64,000 nucleotides of DNA, taken from the NCBI GenBank assembly GCA_965601975.1, contig OZ271856.1:3286001-3350000 (forward strand). Reading direction: 5' to 3'. A program made the position numbers and the translations under genes. Position 1 is the stretch's first letter. Each line of letters begins with the position of its first letter. This DNA is from JANQIO01 sp965601975. Its GTDB lineage: Bacteria > Pseudomonadota > Gammaproteobacteria > Pseudomonadales > Halieaceae. The notes below the pieces were generated by a model. The model made no database searches and had not been told where the DNA came from. It worked only from the letters and a program-made list of their open reading frames with translations. Positions 34,135 through 42,844 of this stretch are shown here, piece by piece.

Positions 34135-35051
34135 TGCGCTATATCTCTATTTTCCTGCTCGTCGGCGTGACTGCCTGCGGGCAGTCAGGAGACCCTGTAA
34201 AACAGGATCAATCGGCCACGCCGGTCACAGAGCCGTCGGTCTATACCGTCAACTATCCCCTGGCGTGGGCTGCCGGTGAGCTGGCCGGTAATGCCGCCGA
34301 GGTAGTATTTCCCGCCCCTGCCGACATCGACCCCGCGTTCTGGGAGCCCGAACTGGACGCGGTTGCCGGCTACCAGGCAGCGGATGTCATTCTGCTGAAT
34401 GGCGCAGGCTATGCGAAATGGGTGGACCGTGTGAGCGTGCCGCAGAACCGGGTCGTGGACACATCGACGGCGTTCTCCGATAACTTGATTACCGTTGCGA
34501 GCAGCCCCGTGCACAGCCACGGGCCGGAAGGGGAACACAGTCACGGCGAGCGCGCCTTTACCACGTGGCTGGACCTTGCACAGTTTGCACAGCAGGTCGA
34601 TGCCACTGCGGATGCACTCTCAGACGTATTGCCGGAGCGGTCCGAGGCCATAGAGGCCCAGCACCTGGCACTTAGCGCGGCACTGAAGCGCTGGGACATG
34701 GAGCTACAGGCCATTGGCGAACAACTCGACGGTGCACCGCTGCTGTACTCGCACCCGGTCTACCAGTACCTGCAGCGGCGCTACGGTCTCAATGGCGTGG
34801 CCCTGCACTGGGAACCGGATCAGACACCTGACGAACGCGACTGGGCGGAGCTGGACGGCACCCTTGCCAGTCATCCGGCCAAACTGATGCTGTGGGAAGA
34901 CGAGCCCACCACGGAAACACGTGAAGGCCTTTCCCAACGCGGCATCGCCGTAGTGGTGTTTCAAGCCATGGGCAACCGCCCCGACGCAGGCGACTTCGCT
35001 ACAGTCATGCAACAGAATATCGAGCAACTTGCTGCAGCCGCGGAAAAGTAG
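34131..35051 (+). CDS. ZnuA-like metal-binding lipoprotein
   Basis: A 306-residue protein. The lipobox is VTAC with Cys16. The fold pattern matches cluster A-I (ZnuA/TroA) solute-binding proteins, including ADVILLNGAGYAKWVDR (near 84-100) and LLYSHPVYQYLQRRYGLN near 205. A short His-rich loop (His128, 130, 136, 138 in HSHGPEGEHSHGE) is typical of zinc-specific members. It should capture zinc in the periplasm. Its start overlaps the permease stop. Pairing this protein with a MacB-like permease instead of ZnuB is the odd point. Confidence 0.88.
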   Translation: MMRYISIFLLVGVTACGQSGDPVKQDQSATPVTEPSVYTVNYPLAWAAGELAGNAAEVVFPAPADIDPAFWEPELDAVAGYQAADVILLNGAGYAKWVDRVSVPQNRVVDTSTAFSDNLITVASSPVHSHGPEGEHSHGERAFTTWLDLAQFAQQVDATADALSDVLPERSEAIEAQHLALSAALKRWDMELQAIGEQLDGAPLLYSHPVYQYLQRRYGLNGVALHWEPDQTPDERDWAELDGTLASHPAKLMLWEDEPTTETREGLSQRGIAVVVFQAMGNRPDAGDFATVMQQNIEQLAAAAEK

Positions 35052-35198
35052 CTGATAATCCAATGACAGTTAACTTGATTCCATAGCGATCTATGAGCCC
35101 GGGATCACCGCCAGCCACCTGACAAGCTTTCACAAAATTTCGTTTCTAAAGGCTGCGCCCCAATGGTCTATAACTAGGTAGAACGGGGAGGCGCCAAC

Positions 35199-36128
35199 AT
35201 GAAACTACACGCAATAAAAATACTCCCGGTGCTGCTCCTGGCTAGCGGTGCAGCCATGGGTGCCGAGGTCATGAACTTCAATATCGGAGAGCGCTCCTGC
35301 GTCGCCCATGACGACAGTAGCTGGGGCTACTACGGCCAGCTGTCCTGGCACGGGGAAGGCGAGAAGCAGAAGATCCTGCTGCCCAACGACTGGGGCCATC
35401 GCTACGAAGCCTGCGGGCGCGCCCTGGCGCCGCTGCACCGACAGTCGCCGATTGAATTACCGGCTGCAGATACGCTGCAGTCGGGGGATGCCAGCGAGGT
35501 GGAGTTCGCCGAATTCACCAAGCGCAGCGTGGTGGTCGAACATAACTGCCATACGGTGCAGGCGACCTTCGTGCGACCCGAAGACCACCCCGACGAGGTG
35601 CTGCGAATCGACGGGCAGGCCTACCGATTGCTGCAGTTCCACATTCATACGCCCAGCGAACATGTGATCTACACCGGCGAAGCGGGGTCGATCAACTATC
35701 CCGGTGAAATTCACCTGGTACACGCCGCGGTGAACCCGGACGGCTCTCTCGACGGCGGGCGGTTGGCGGTTGTAGGGGTATTCATCGACCTGTCCGACAA
35801 AAACGCCGATGCCGCCGCGGAAGAGTTTTTCACGGAGCTGGCGCATGAATACATGGGCCGGCAGACCACCCACCACGAGAAAGACCCCATCGAGATAGAC
35901 CTGGGGCGCTTCGCAAGCTATGCCGGCAAACACTGGCGCTACGCCGGGTCGCTGACCACACCGCCCTGTAGCGAGTCGGTGGAGTGGATTGTGCTGGCGA
36001 AACCGATCGCACTGTCGGTCGCCACGTTCAGGCAGCTACAGGAAGACAAGTTCGACGTGGGCTTTGCCAACGCCCGGCCGCCGTTCCTGCCCACCTCACA
36101 TCACAAGCTGCGCTTTACCAGCCCCTAA
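35199..36128 (+). CDS. Periplasmic alpha-carbonic anhydrase
   Basis: A 309-residue alpha-class carbonic anhydrase with a signal peptide (residues 1-22). Zinc ligands are His148 and His150 (QFHIHTPSEH) and His172 (EIHLVH); the C-terminal signature YAGSLTTPPCSESVEW is complete. It hydrates CO2 to bicarbonate in the periplasm. A longer N-terminal part with Cys34 and Cys72 suggests a disulfide. GGGAGG precedes the start, and TATAAC in the 147-base gap could be its -10. It follows a zinc-binding lipoprotein gene directly, which suits its metal need. Confidence 0.95.
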   Translation: MKLHAIKILPVLLLASGAAMGAEVMNFNIGERSCVAHDDSSWGYYGQLSWHGEGEKQKILLPNDWGHRYEACGRALAPLHRQSPIELPAADTLQSGDASEVEFAEFTKRSVVVEHNCHTVQATFVRPEDHPDEVLRIDGQAYRLLQFHIHTPSEHVIYTGEAGSINYPGEIHLVHAAVNPDGSLDGGRLAVVGVFIDLSDKNADAAAEEFFTELAHEYMGRQTTHHEKDPIEIDLGRFASYAGKHWRYAGSLTTPPCSESVEWIVLAKPIALSVATFRQLQEDKFDVGFANARPPFLPTSHHKLRFTSP

Positions 36129-37333
36129 TCAGGGTCCTGGCGTTCCAGCGACGCCCGGGTGCGCTCCAGCAGGTCGGTGAAGATGCGGAAGCTCTCGTCG
36201 GCGGCGAGGCGCTCGGCGATCAGGGATTCGAATGCGTGCTCTTCAAGTTCCTTAAGCTCTGCCATTAGCTGGGCGGCATCTTCTTCCTCAGCACGACCAC
36301 GGATAGCCAGGACCTGTTGGTAGTAGGTGTCCATCCGGTCTTTCTTGCGCCTGGCACGCCAGCGCGCCAGGCCCAGCAGGCCCGTCAGCACCAGGAAGGT
36401 CACATAGACCAGCATGTTGATGGTTTCTGCATAGCGTTCCAGCGCGCTGGGTTCATCTCGCTCCAGATAGCGCCGCGCGCCGCTGTGCAGCGGGAAATTC
36501 AGCTCCAGCGGATCAAAGGACTCGGTGATGCCCTGGAACAGCTGCGGCGCCACCGAGGTGAAGCGAGGCTTCTGCTCTACCAGGGTGCGCGTGAACTCGT
36601 AAATCAAGCGCTCGGGAACATCTTTCCGCGTCACCAGCAGGGTGTCTGTAGCCAGGGTGGGCACATCCACCTCGTTGCCGGGGATGTTGTAGGTCGTCGC
36701 CGGAATGACCACCGCGTACATATTGGGCAAGAGGTTGCGGACCAGCTCCGCGTTCGACACATTCTCCCGCCCCTCCCGGGCCGCTAGTGAGGCGAAGTGG
36801 TAACCCGGCTGGTACCAGGGCGGTGTATTGGCGACCAGCGGACCCAGGTAGATCAGCAGGTCGGTTTCGCCGGGGGCGAACTCATCCACCAGGGCGTACT
36901 CCGACTCTGAGACGCCCTGGCGCTCGGCCGCGAGGCGGACCAGCCGCTTGCCCGCATGGGAGTTGCTGGCGACATAGACACTCTTTCCCCGCATATCCAC
37001 CAGGTAGCCGTCACCCGCGATACCGTCACGCGCCAGCACGTGCAGCACGCTGCGGTGTACCGGCAGCACTGCCCTGACGCCAGGAACAAAGGGATTACTG
37101 TTCTGTGTGAAGACCAGGTCCGCGTCCCCGCGCAGCAAACGCTCGAGGGAAGGCGGCCCCTGCTGATCGGGTTCAGCCCGGCGGATGCGAATCATGGACT
37201 TCTGTTCAAAGATAGCCTGAATCGCTTCCGCATCGATGACCTGGTAGCCCGTGGGCAGGATTTCCAGTTCATCCGTGCCCGACGTGCAGCCAACCAGTGC
37301 AGCGGCTACCAAAATAGGAACGAGTCGCTTCAT
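36125..37333 (-). CDS. TAXI-type solute-binding lipoprotein with C-terminal membrane anchor
   Basis: A 402-residue protein. The lipobox LVGC puts the lipid on Cys16. The central part (about residues 60-290) resembles TAXI (TRAP-associated) binding proteins: LLRGDADLVFTQ, VPVHRSVLHVLA, DMRGKSVYVASNSHAGKRLVRL and LATDTLLVTRKDVPERLIYEFTRTL. Unlike usual TAXI proteins it has a membrane helix (about 310-330) and a charged C-terminal coiled-coil tail. No TRAP permease is adjacent, so it may be a sensor or tethered receptor. It overlaps the convergent carbonic anhydrase by four bases. Confidence 0.75.
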   Translation of the reverse strand: MKRLVPILVAAALVGCTSGTDELEILPTGYQVIDAEAIQAIFEQKSMIRIRRAEPDQQGPPSLERLLRGDADLVFTQNSNPFVPGVRAVLPVHRSVLHVLARDGIAGDGYLVDMRGKSVYVASNSHAGKRLVRLAAERQGVSESEYALVDEFAPGETDLLIYLGPLVANTPPWYQPGYHFASLAAREGRENVSNAELVRNLLPNMYAVVIPATTYNIPGNEVDVPTLATDTLLVTRKDVPERLIYEFTRTLVEQKPRFTSVAPQLFQGITESFDPLELNFPLHSGARRYLERDEPSALERYAETINMLVYVTFLVLTGLLGLARWRARRKKDRMDTYYQQVLAIRGRAEEEDAAQLMAELKELEEHAFESLIAERLAADESFRIFTDLLERTRASLERQDPD

Positions 37334-37390
37334 GCGCTCATCATAGCCAAGAAAAGGGGTGGCAGCGCACCCCGGATTGCGATCAGCAGT

Positions 37391-39670
37391 CTAGCCGCCC
37401 GATTTCAAGTGGGTACCACGCACATTGACGAAGAACGCCGGCGACCTGGGGTCATTCGTGTATACGCGGAACAGGGCGTCGTATTCCGCACCCGTGGGCA
37501 GGGAATCATCCCTGTTGGCGCTGGGCTTGAAGGCAAAGACCAGGGGTGTCGTCTCACCGGGAAGTATCTCTACTTCGTAGTCGAAACCACTTCGCCTTAC
37601 CTCGGGCAGGCTGAATACGAACCCGTTGCTGCCCGGGATCCGATCCCCATTGGCTCTCGTGTAAAGACCGATAAACTTGCCGCGCAATACGAGCATATCG
37701 GTTCCGGTGTTGGATATCTCCAGAGCCTGGGTTCCCACCTCGTCGTCAGATACGTCGCTGAATTCCAGCTCGACGTCAAAACTTCGATCGTAGAATTTAT
37801 CCTTGATGCTGATCCTGGGCTGCACAGTCGATTGCGTCTGCGGCCTGAGTCGAATAGTGGGATCACCAAAAAAGTGCGTCGGGCTGCCGGAATAGAAGTA
37901 CCTGTAGGTCTCAGCGAAACTCTGCCCCATGCCCAGCGCCCGATCCCGATAATTGAACTGATCCTCAAAGGAGTTCCTGCTGATGAGCGTGACTGCGGGA
38001 AAAGCCCTCACCAGCAGGGCATCACCTTCAAACAGCAGCGTACCGGCCAGGTATCCCTCCCGGTCGAATCTACCGACGCTGCAGCTCGTCATTTCAATCA
38101 CCCGGGCGTTTATATCCAACCGCGCCACTTCGTCGCTGGTCACATTGATGTAATCGTCGAGATCGGCTCCCTGAAACTGCACACGAGTCGGGGAGCCATG
38201 CACATTCATTTTTACCAGGTCCCGATTCTCCTGGATCGCAGCCATCCAACCCTGCGAATGATCGAGCGCTACCGTTGACTGGTTAAGCGTAATCTCATCC
38301 ACCGTGTACAGCGGATGGTCACTGAACACGGTGTTGATGACCGGGACGAAGTCGTCCTGCATTTCACGGGGAAGATCCTGCCCGAAATAGAGGCTGCGTT
38401 CTGCCGTTGCCTCGTCGCGAAGCGCGTGATTTTTTTCGAAGTAGTGCCTCAGCTTTTCGATGGCCGAGGCATCACGCCTGGGAGGCAGGAGCCTGGCGAC
38501 CCAGATGTCAGGAAGACACTCCTGCCGTACTGACACATTGGAGGGAAAGTTCCAGATCGAGGGGTCGTCCTCGTCCGGCTCATAGGGACAGTTGAGAGCA
38601 CGGAGCGGATGGTCCGACACGTTCAGGCCGACATTGAAGTCGAGGTTGTTGGTGGTAATGATTGGTACGTCACCTATCAGGAACGCGCCCACTAGAGATT
38701 GCTGGGCATAGGCGGCGCGAAACTGCTCGCGCACCTCCGCAGCCGATTCAGGCTCTACCAGCAGAAGCGGAGACGCACCCGTATCCGCCGAGACATCGTC
38801 CATGAAGGTCTGGAGTTCCGTTTCCAGCTCATCGGCCACCGCCTGGGACACCACGTAGTAGATGGTCTCTGACCTCTCCGCAGCATTGCCGATACCGTCG
38901 CCATCATCGTCGGCAAACTCGCTCGCATCATAGGCAAATGCGTCGCGCTCATTGGGTACGAGGTCACCATCGATGTCGTCGTCGATGAGGTCGCAGTAGG
39001 AATCACCGTCCAGGTCGGGAAGCGCCGTGAATCCGGGTGCCTCCGCCGACGCTTCGAAGCAGTCTGCGTCTTCCAACATCGCGTTGATGGGCACGAGCGC
39101 ATTCTTGCTGAAGTCCCAATCCAGGCGAGCGCCCAGTAGTGCCTCGCTGAAGAGGCTCGCATCCCTGGCCGAGCGCTGGTAATCGAGCCTGACAACGTCC
39201 AGGTAGTCCACCTTGCCATCCTTGACCTTGTCGCCCGAGAGTAATCTTACCGCCAGTCTATCCAGCCGCTCTCTCACAAGGTGGGCCGGAAGGTTGTTTA
39301 CGTTCAGGTACATGGAGGTGGACAGCGGGCTCAGGACGCCAATGCCCTTGAACTCCCCGTTCGGCGTGGTGCTGAAATCGCCTGGGAAGAGCACCAGGTA
39401 GAGGCACTCCTCGTTGCAGACCTCCAGCAGGTAGGGCTGGTCTTCCGCGACCGGGAAGTCAGGGTTTTCGAGCAGCACGCGTTTCAGGTCGATACTGCCT
39501 TCCATGAAGCCATCGAAAGCATCATCCGTGCTGGTCAGCGTGGAATAGACCGGGTTGTTGCGGTCGTCCCAGGTGTAAAGGTTTGCGACCAGCCCACCGC
39601 CCAGCGGGCTGGCGATACAGGCAGTCAAAAAAACCGTGGAGAGAAGCCCCAGTCCATTGCGAGCTGACAT
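37391..39670 (-). CDS. C25 (gingipain)-like lipoprotein with Ca-binding repeats
   Basis: A 759-residue exported protein with a lipobox (LTAC, Cys18). Residues 219-265 hold acidic thrombospondin-type-3-like calcium motifs (DLDGDSYCDLIDDDIDGD, DDDGDGIGN). From about 270 to 610 the pattern matches the caspase-like C25 peptidase domain: PDIWVARL near 387, His491-Gly492 (MNVHGS), Cys530 in EMTSCSVG, and FGDPTIRL near 600. His and Cys would be the catalytic dyad. The last 130 residues form a beta-sandwich-like domain. C25 is best known from Bacteroidetes. Proteolytic activity is inferred. Confidence 0.75.
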   Translation of the reverse strand: MSARNGLGLLSTVFLTACIASPLGGGLVANLYTWDDRNNPVYSTLTSTDDAFDGFMEGSIDLKRVLLENPDFPVAEDQPYLLEVCNEECLYLVLFPGDFSTTPNGEFKGIGVLSPLSTSMYLNVNNLPAHLVRERLDRLAVRLLSGDKVKDGKVDYLDVVRLDYQRSARDASLFSEALLGARLDWDFSKNALVPINAMLEDADCFEASAEAPGFTALPDLDGDSYCDLIDDDIDGDLVPNERDAFAYDASEFADDDGDGIGNAAERSETIYYVVSQAVADELETELQTFMDDVSADTGASPLLLVEPESAAEVREQFRAAYAQQSLVGAFLIGDVPIITTNNLDFNVGLNVSDHPLRALNCPYEPDEDDPSIWNFPSNVSVRQECLPDIWVARLLPPRRDASAIEKLRHYFEKNHALRDEATAERSLYFGQDLPREMQDDFVPVINTVFSDHPLYTVDEITLNQSTVALDHSQGWMAAIQENRDLVKMNVHGSPTRVQFQGADLDDYINVTSDEVARLDINARVIEMTSCSVGRFDREGYLAGTLLFEGDALLVRAFPAVTLISRNSFEDQFNYRDRALGMGQSFAETYRYFYSGSPTHFFGDPTIRLRPQTQSTVQPRISIKDKFYDRSFDVELEFSDVSDDEVGTQALEISNTGTDMLVLRGKFIGLYTRANGDRIPGSNGFVFSLPEVRRSGFDYEVEILPGETTPLVFAFKPSANRDDSLPTGAEYDALFRVYTNDPRSPAFFVNVRGTHLKSGG

Positions 39671-39778
39671 CGAAACATCCTAATTGGTGTAACGCGAAGG
39701 CGCGTAAGGTATTACAAATTCCCTGTCCAAACCACCTGTTGATCGCTGAAAATTGCTATGACGGACAATTGTAGGGAC

Positions 39779-40975
39779 CTACGCCAGATAAGCCTCGTAG
39801 GTCTCTTTCAGCAGTTCCGCCTCGGCGCGGCTGGTCAGGCGCTCCCCCACCGGGAAAGACTGGTCGCCGCGGCCGTGGGCGTGCACCTGGTAGTACACCG
39901 TGGTCTTGTTGCCGCTGCTCATGGTGCCGGTGTCATCGATTTTGAAGTGGCTGAATTCTGCACGCCGGAGCTGTCGCGTTTTCATCGGGTATCCGAACAG
40001 GAAGCGCCGACAGCGCACGCCGTCTCCGGTGACCCCCACCAGCAGTGATTTGCCCAGGTACCAGATACCGTAGGCAACGAATGCGCCACCCACCAGCGTA
40101 AACACCACCGGGATCATGACGCCCCCGTCTTCCGCAAAGCCCACGCCAATTCCGGCGCCGCCAAACACTGCGCCAAAGATGAACCAGGCAACCCCCTGGC
40201 CGGGACGCTGCATGGCGGGGAAGAACGCCTCGATGCCGCCCGGCACCTGCCGAATCTCGGCGATGGACTCCACCCCCTCGGTGGCGCGGTCGATAGTGCG
40301 GGCGTAGGACTCGGTCCCCTGCGACAGGGTCGATTCCTGCCGCGTCGGGAACACTGGTATCTCGTAGCTGCGATCGAAGTCCGGCCCGTCCAGTTCGCAG
40401 GCAATAGACAGCCGCCACAGGTGATAGGTCCCGCTCTTCTTGAGATCACTGGCCGGCAGGGATTCCGGAACATCGAAACGGAAGTACAGCTCCGTGCCCT
40501 TGCCGCTGCGCTCGGTGTAGCAGACACCGTCGGTCTGCCATTTCACCGATTCGCTGCGCTTGCGGTTCTTGCCCGAGCCGCTGATGCGGCTTTTGACACA
40601 GGCGAGGGTGACATCAAATCGCAGGGCGGCATCGAAGGCGATGCGGGTATCTACCCAGCCACCCACATGCCCTCCCAGGGAACCCGGGAAAGGGTCCAGT
40701 ACGAGCGGGGTGGAGCCGAACTTGCGCCAGGCAATAAAGCTTCGCACCGTCAGGGCGATCAGGCCCACGCCGGTCAACGGGAACAGGAATGCCAGCAAAA
40801 TCGCGGGCTCATTCTCGGCCCGCGCCATGATCTGGTCGAGCTGCCAGTACATTGGCGCGGTGATGCCATTCCAGATCAGCGTGACGAATGCCAGTACCCA
40901 GTGCAGATAGCGCGCCCCCGAGCGGATATGGTTGTCACGCCAGGCCTTGCGTTCAAGCCACGGGGAATCGCTCAT
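39779..40975 (-). CDS. Membrane protein of unknown function (DUF3592-like layout)
   Basis: A 398-residue protein with two membrane helices near the N-terminus (about 20-45 and 55-80), a soluble beta-rich region (90-240), two further helices (about 255-275 and 285-310) and a basic C-terminal domain (GVRCRRFLFGYPMKTRQLRRAEFSHFKI). The order resembles DUF3592 proteins, but I am not sure of the family. The start at 40975 overlaps the crotonase stop (ATGA), so the two are translationally coupled; an open extension upstream of it is an overlap artefact. Confidence 0.7.
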   Translation of the reverse strand: MSDSPWLERKAWRDNHIRSGARYLHWVLAFVTLIWNGITAPMYWQLDQIMARAENEPAILLAFLFPLTGVGLIALTVRSFIAWRKFGSTPLVLDPFPGSLGGHVGGWVDTRIAFDAALRFDVTLACVKSRISGSGKNRKRSESVKWQTDGVCYTERSGKGTELYFRFDVPESLPASDLKKSGTYHLWRLSIACELDGPDFDRSYEIPVFPTRQESTLSQGTESYARTIDRATEGVESIAEIRQVPGGIEAFFPAMQRPGQGVAWFIFGAVFGGAGIGVGFAEDGGVMIPVVFTLVGGAFVAYGIWYLGKSLLVGVTGDGVRCRRFLFGYPMKTRQLRRAEFSHFKIDDTGTMSSGNKTTVYYQVHAHGRGDQSFPVGERLTSRAEAELLKETYEAYLA

Positions 40976-41820
40976 GCGGAGCCCAGCTCCCGCGCCACTT
41001 CTGTGCACAGGGTGTCGATACGCAGTTCGCCCTCCCGGGTCTGGGCGCCGCGCGCCAGCGCGGTCTTCATTCGCTCCTCGGTACCCGGCAACCGCAGTGT
41101 TTGCTGGAACAGGTAGGCCTCTTCCCGCAGCCCCTCCTCCAGGGGCAGTGCCGCATTCAGCACCGACTGCTTGGCCAGCGCCACAGCTTCGGGTGGCCAC
41201 ATCGCCATGCGGGTGGCGAGTTGATCGACGAAGGCGTCCATGTCTTCTGCCGTTTCAAAGATGCGGTTCAGGTAGCCCCACCGCTCGGCGGTCTCGGCGT
41301 CGATGTCATCGGCGCCGAGAATCACTTCCATGGCGCGGCTGCGGCCGATCAGCCGCGGCAGCTGCTGGGTGCCGCAGCCGCCCGGGAGAATGCCCAGCGC
41401 CACTTCCATCTGGCTGATTACGGTTCTTCCTTTGACCCCATAGCGCATGTCGCAACAGGAACTGAACTCGTTGCCGCCTCCACCGACGCGGCCGGCAATC
41501 CTGGCGATGGTGGGCTTGGGCATCGTGCGCAGGTTCTCACACATGGCGTGAAACAGGTTCAGCTCTTCTTCTCGCTGCGCAGGTTCGTCCGTGGGAAACG
41601 TCAGGATCAGCTCGACGTCGAAGTGGGCGATGAAAAAGTCGGGGTCGGCGCTCTCCAGCACCAGCACACGCACGGCCTCGTCCTCGCGCACCTGCTGCAC
41701 AAAGTTCACCAGCTCCAGGAACATGGACTGGGTCATCACGTTGGCGGGTGGGTTCGAGAGTGTTGCAATCAGTACGCCAGCGTCGAGTCGTGTGGAAATC
41801 GTCTGAAATTCGTAGGCCAT
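40972..41820 (-). CDS. Enoyl-CoA hydratase/isomerase (crotonase family)
   Basis: A 282-residue crotonase. The oxyanion-hole region is AGRVGGGGNEFSSCCDMRYG, and the second catalytic block is MEVALGILPGGCGTQQLPRLIG; both glutamates (N-E and M-E) expected in hydratases are present. It should hydrate or isomerise an enoyl-CoA. GAGG lies upstream of ATG 41820; ten further upstream codons are unlikely. The C-terminal third has an extended helical tail, and a membrane protein gene follows in an overlapping arrangement, which is unusual for this enzyme. Confidence 0.88.
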   Translation of the reverse strand: MAYEFQTISTRLDAGVLIATLSNPPANVMTQSMFLELVNFVQQVREDEAVRVLVLESADPDFFIAHFDVELILTFPTDEPAQREEELNLFHAMCENLRTMPKPTIARIAGRVGGGGNEFSSCCDMRYGVKGRTVISQMEVALGILPGGCGTQQLPRLIGRSRAMEVILGADDIDAETAERWGYLNRIFETAEDMDAFVDQLATRMAMWPPEAVALAKQSVLNAALPLEEGLREEAYLFQQTLRLPGTEERMKTALARGAQTREGELRIDTLCTEVARELGSA

Positions 41821-41968
41821 ATGGATTGTTCCTCTGCAGTACTGCTGCACATTGTAGATCGACTAAGCCAACGGAGTAGCCTGTCAGTCCAATTGTTCGC
41901 GTGTGTGTATCGTGTTCCACTGACCGCCGTTGTAGAGGGATCCATCCGATCCGAAGGGAGGAAGTGTT

Positions 41969-42805
41969 ATGCAAAACACCAACTCATTTCGTCTTCCCCA
42001 GAACATCACGCTCCGGCTTCCCCGCTGGGCGGACTTCAAAGCAAACGGTCTCCTCATTATCGTGGCGCTGCTGATGCCTGGCGTCGCTGCCTGCGCCACC
42101 CCCAAGTACGAGGACAAGAAACCGTCGAAGACGATGTACGAATACGCCGTCAAATTTATCTGCGGTGAACCCGACGTCCCCGTTGTGGCGCCGGGTCATT
42201 ACTACACCGCCATCAACGTCCACAACCCGATCTCCGACACGGTCAAGTTTCGCAAAAAAGTGGCCGTTGCCCTGCCGGGAGAAAAAGCCGGGCCCGTGTC
42301 GCGATTCTATGACGCGGCCCTGAAGTACGACGAGGCCATGGAAATCGACTGCCCGGACATCCTCAAACACGCGGATGTGGAAGAGGGTTTCCTGAAGGGC
42401 TTTGTGGTGATCCAGAGTCCCAGCGAGCTCGACGTGGTGGCGGTGTACACCACCGCCGAATGGCAGGTGGAATCCCTGCATACGGAGCGAGTGCCCTACC
42501 GCATCGTGGGGGAGCCCGCGAAGATCAAGGTACCCGATCCGGAGCTGGCGCACTGTCCGCCCGGTGGTCGCGGCGACCCGGTGGGCAATGAGGGCTGCTG
42601 TTGCAATGCCCCGCGCGTGGGCAACCCCATGAGCAACCAGGACTGGTGGCCGGACTGCTCACCGGGGCTGGTTTGCGCCGGCAACCTGCCAGATCCGCAG
42701 AACGGGATTCCCACCAGCCTGTACTCCGTGTGCACCAGCCGCATCGTGCCCGGGGTGAATCCACAGATACATTATTCTCAGCCCGCCTACTGCGGTCGGC
42801 GCTGA
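41969..42805 (+). CDS. Cys-rich exported protein of unknown function
   Basis: A 278-residue protein. A hydrophobic segment with the lipobox-like VAAC (near residue 41) suggests export as a lipoprotein after an unusually long N-terminal extension. Residues 55-185 form a beta-rich domain (HYYTAINVHNPISDTVKFRKKVAVALPGE). The last 95 residues contain about nine cysteines (EGCCCNAPRVGN, WWPDCSPGLVCAGN), consistent with disulfide bonding. GGGAGGAAG precedes the ATG. A good terminator follows directly. No family is recognised. Confidence 0.75.
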   Translation: MQNTNSFRLPQNITLRLPRWADFKANGLLIIVALLMPGVAACATPKYEDKKPSKTMYEYAVKFICGEPDVPVVAPGHYYTAINVHNPISDTVKFRKKVAVALPGEKAGPVSRFYDAALKYDEAMEIDCPDILKHADVEEGFLKGFVVIQSPSELDVVAVYTTAEWQVESLHTERVPYRIVGEPAKIKVPDPELAHCPPGGRGDPVGNEGCCCNAPRVGNPMSNQDWWPDCSPGLVCAGNLPDPQNGIPTSLYSVCTSRIVPGVNPQIHYSQPAYCGRR

Positions 42806-42813
42806 ACGTGGTC

Positions 42814-42840
42814 AGGCCCGACGACCGCCGGGCCTTTTTG
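42814..42840 (+). terminator. Rho-independent terminator after the Cys-rich gene
   Basis: AGGCCCG at 42814-42820 pairs with CGGGCCT at 42829-42835, followed by five T residues and G. It sits nine bases after the stop codon and before the convergent acyl-CoA synthetase end, so it probably serves the plus-strand transcript. Confidence 0.85.
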
Positions 42841-42844
42841 CCGG

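Noticed and set aside
34131..35051. Standard ZnuABC operon
   Set aside because: The partner permease has FtsX/MacB topology and the ATPase has DEPTGNLD wording; no ZnuB-type gene is present.
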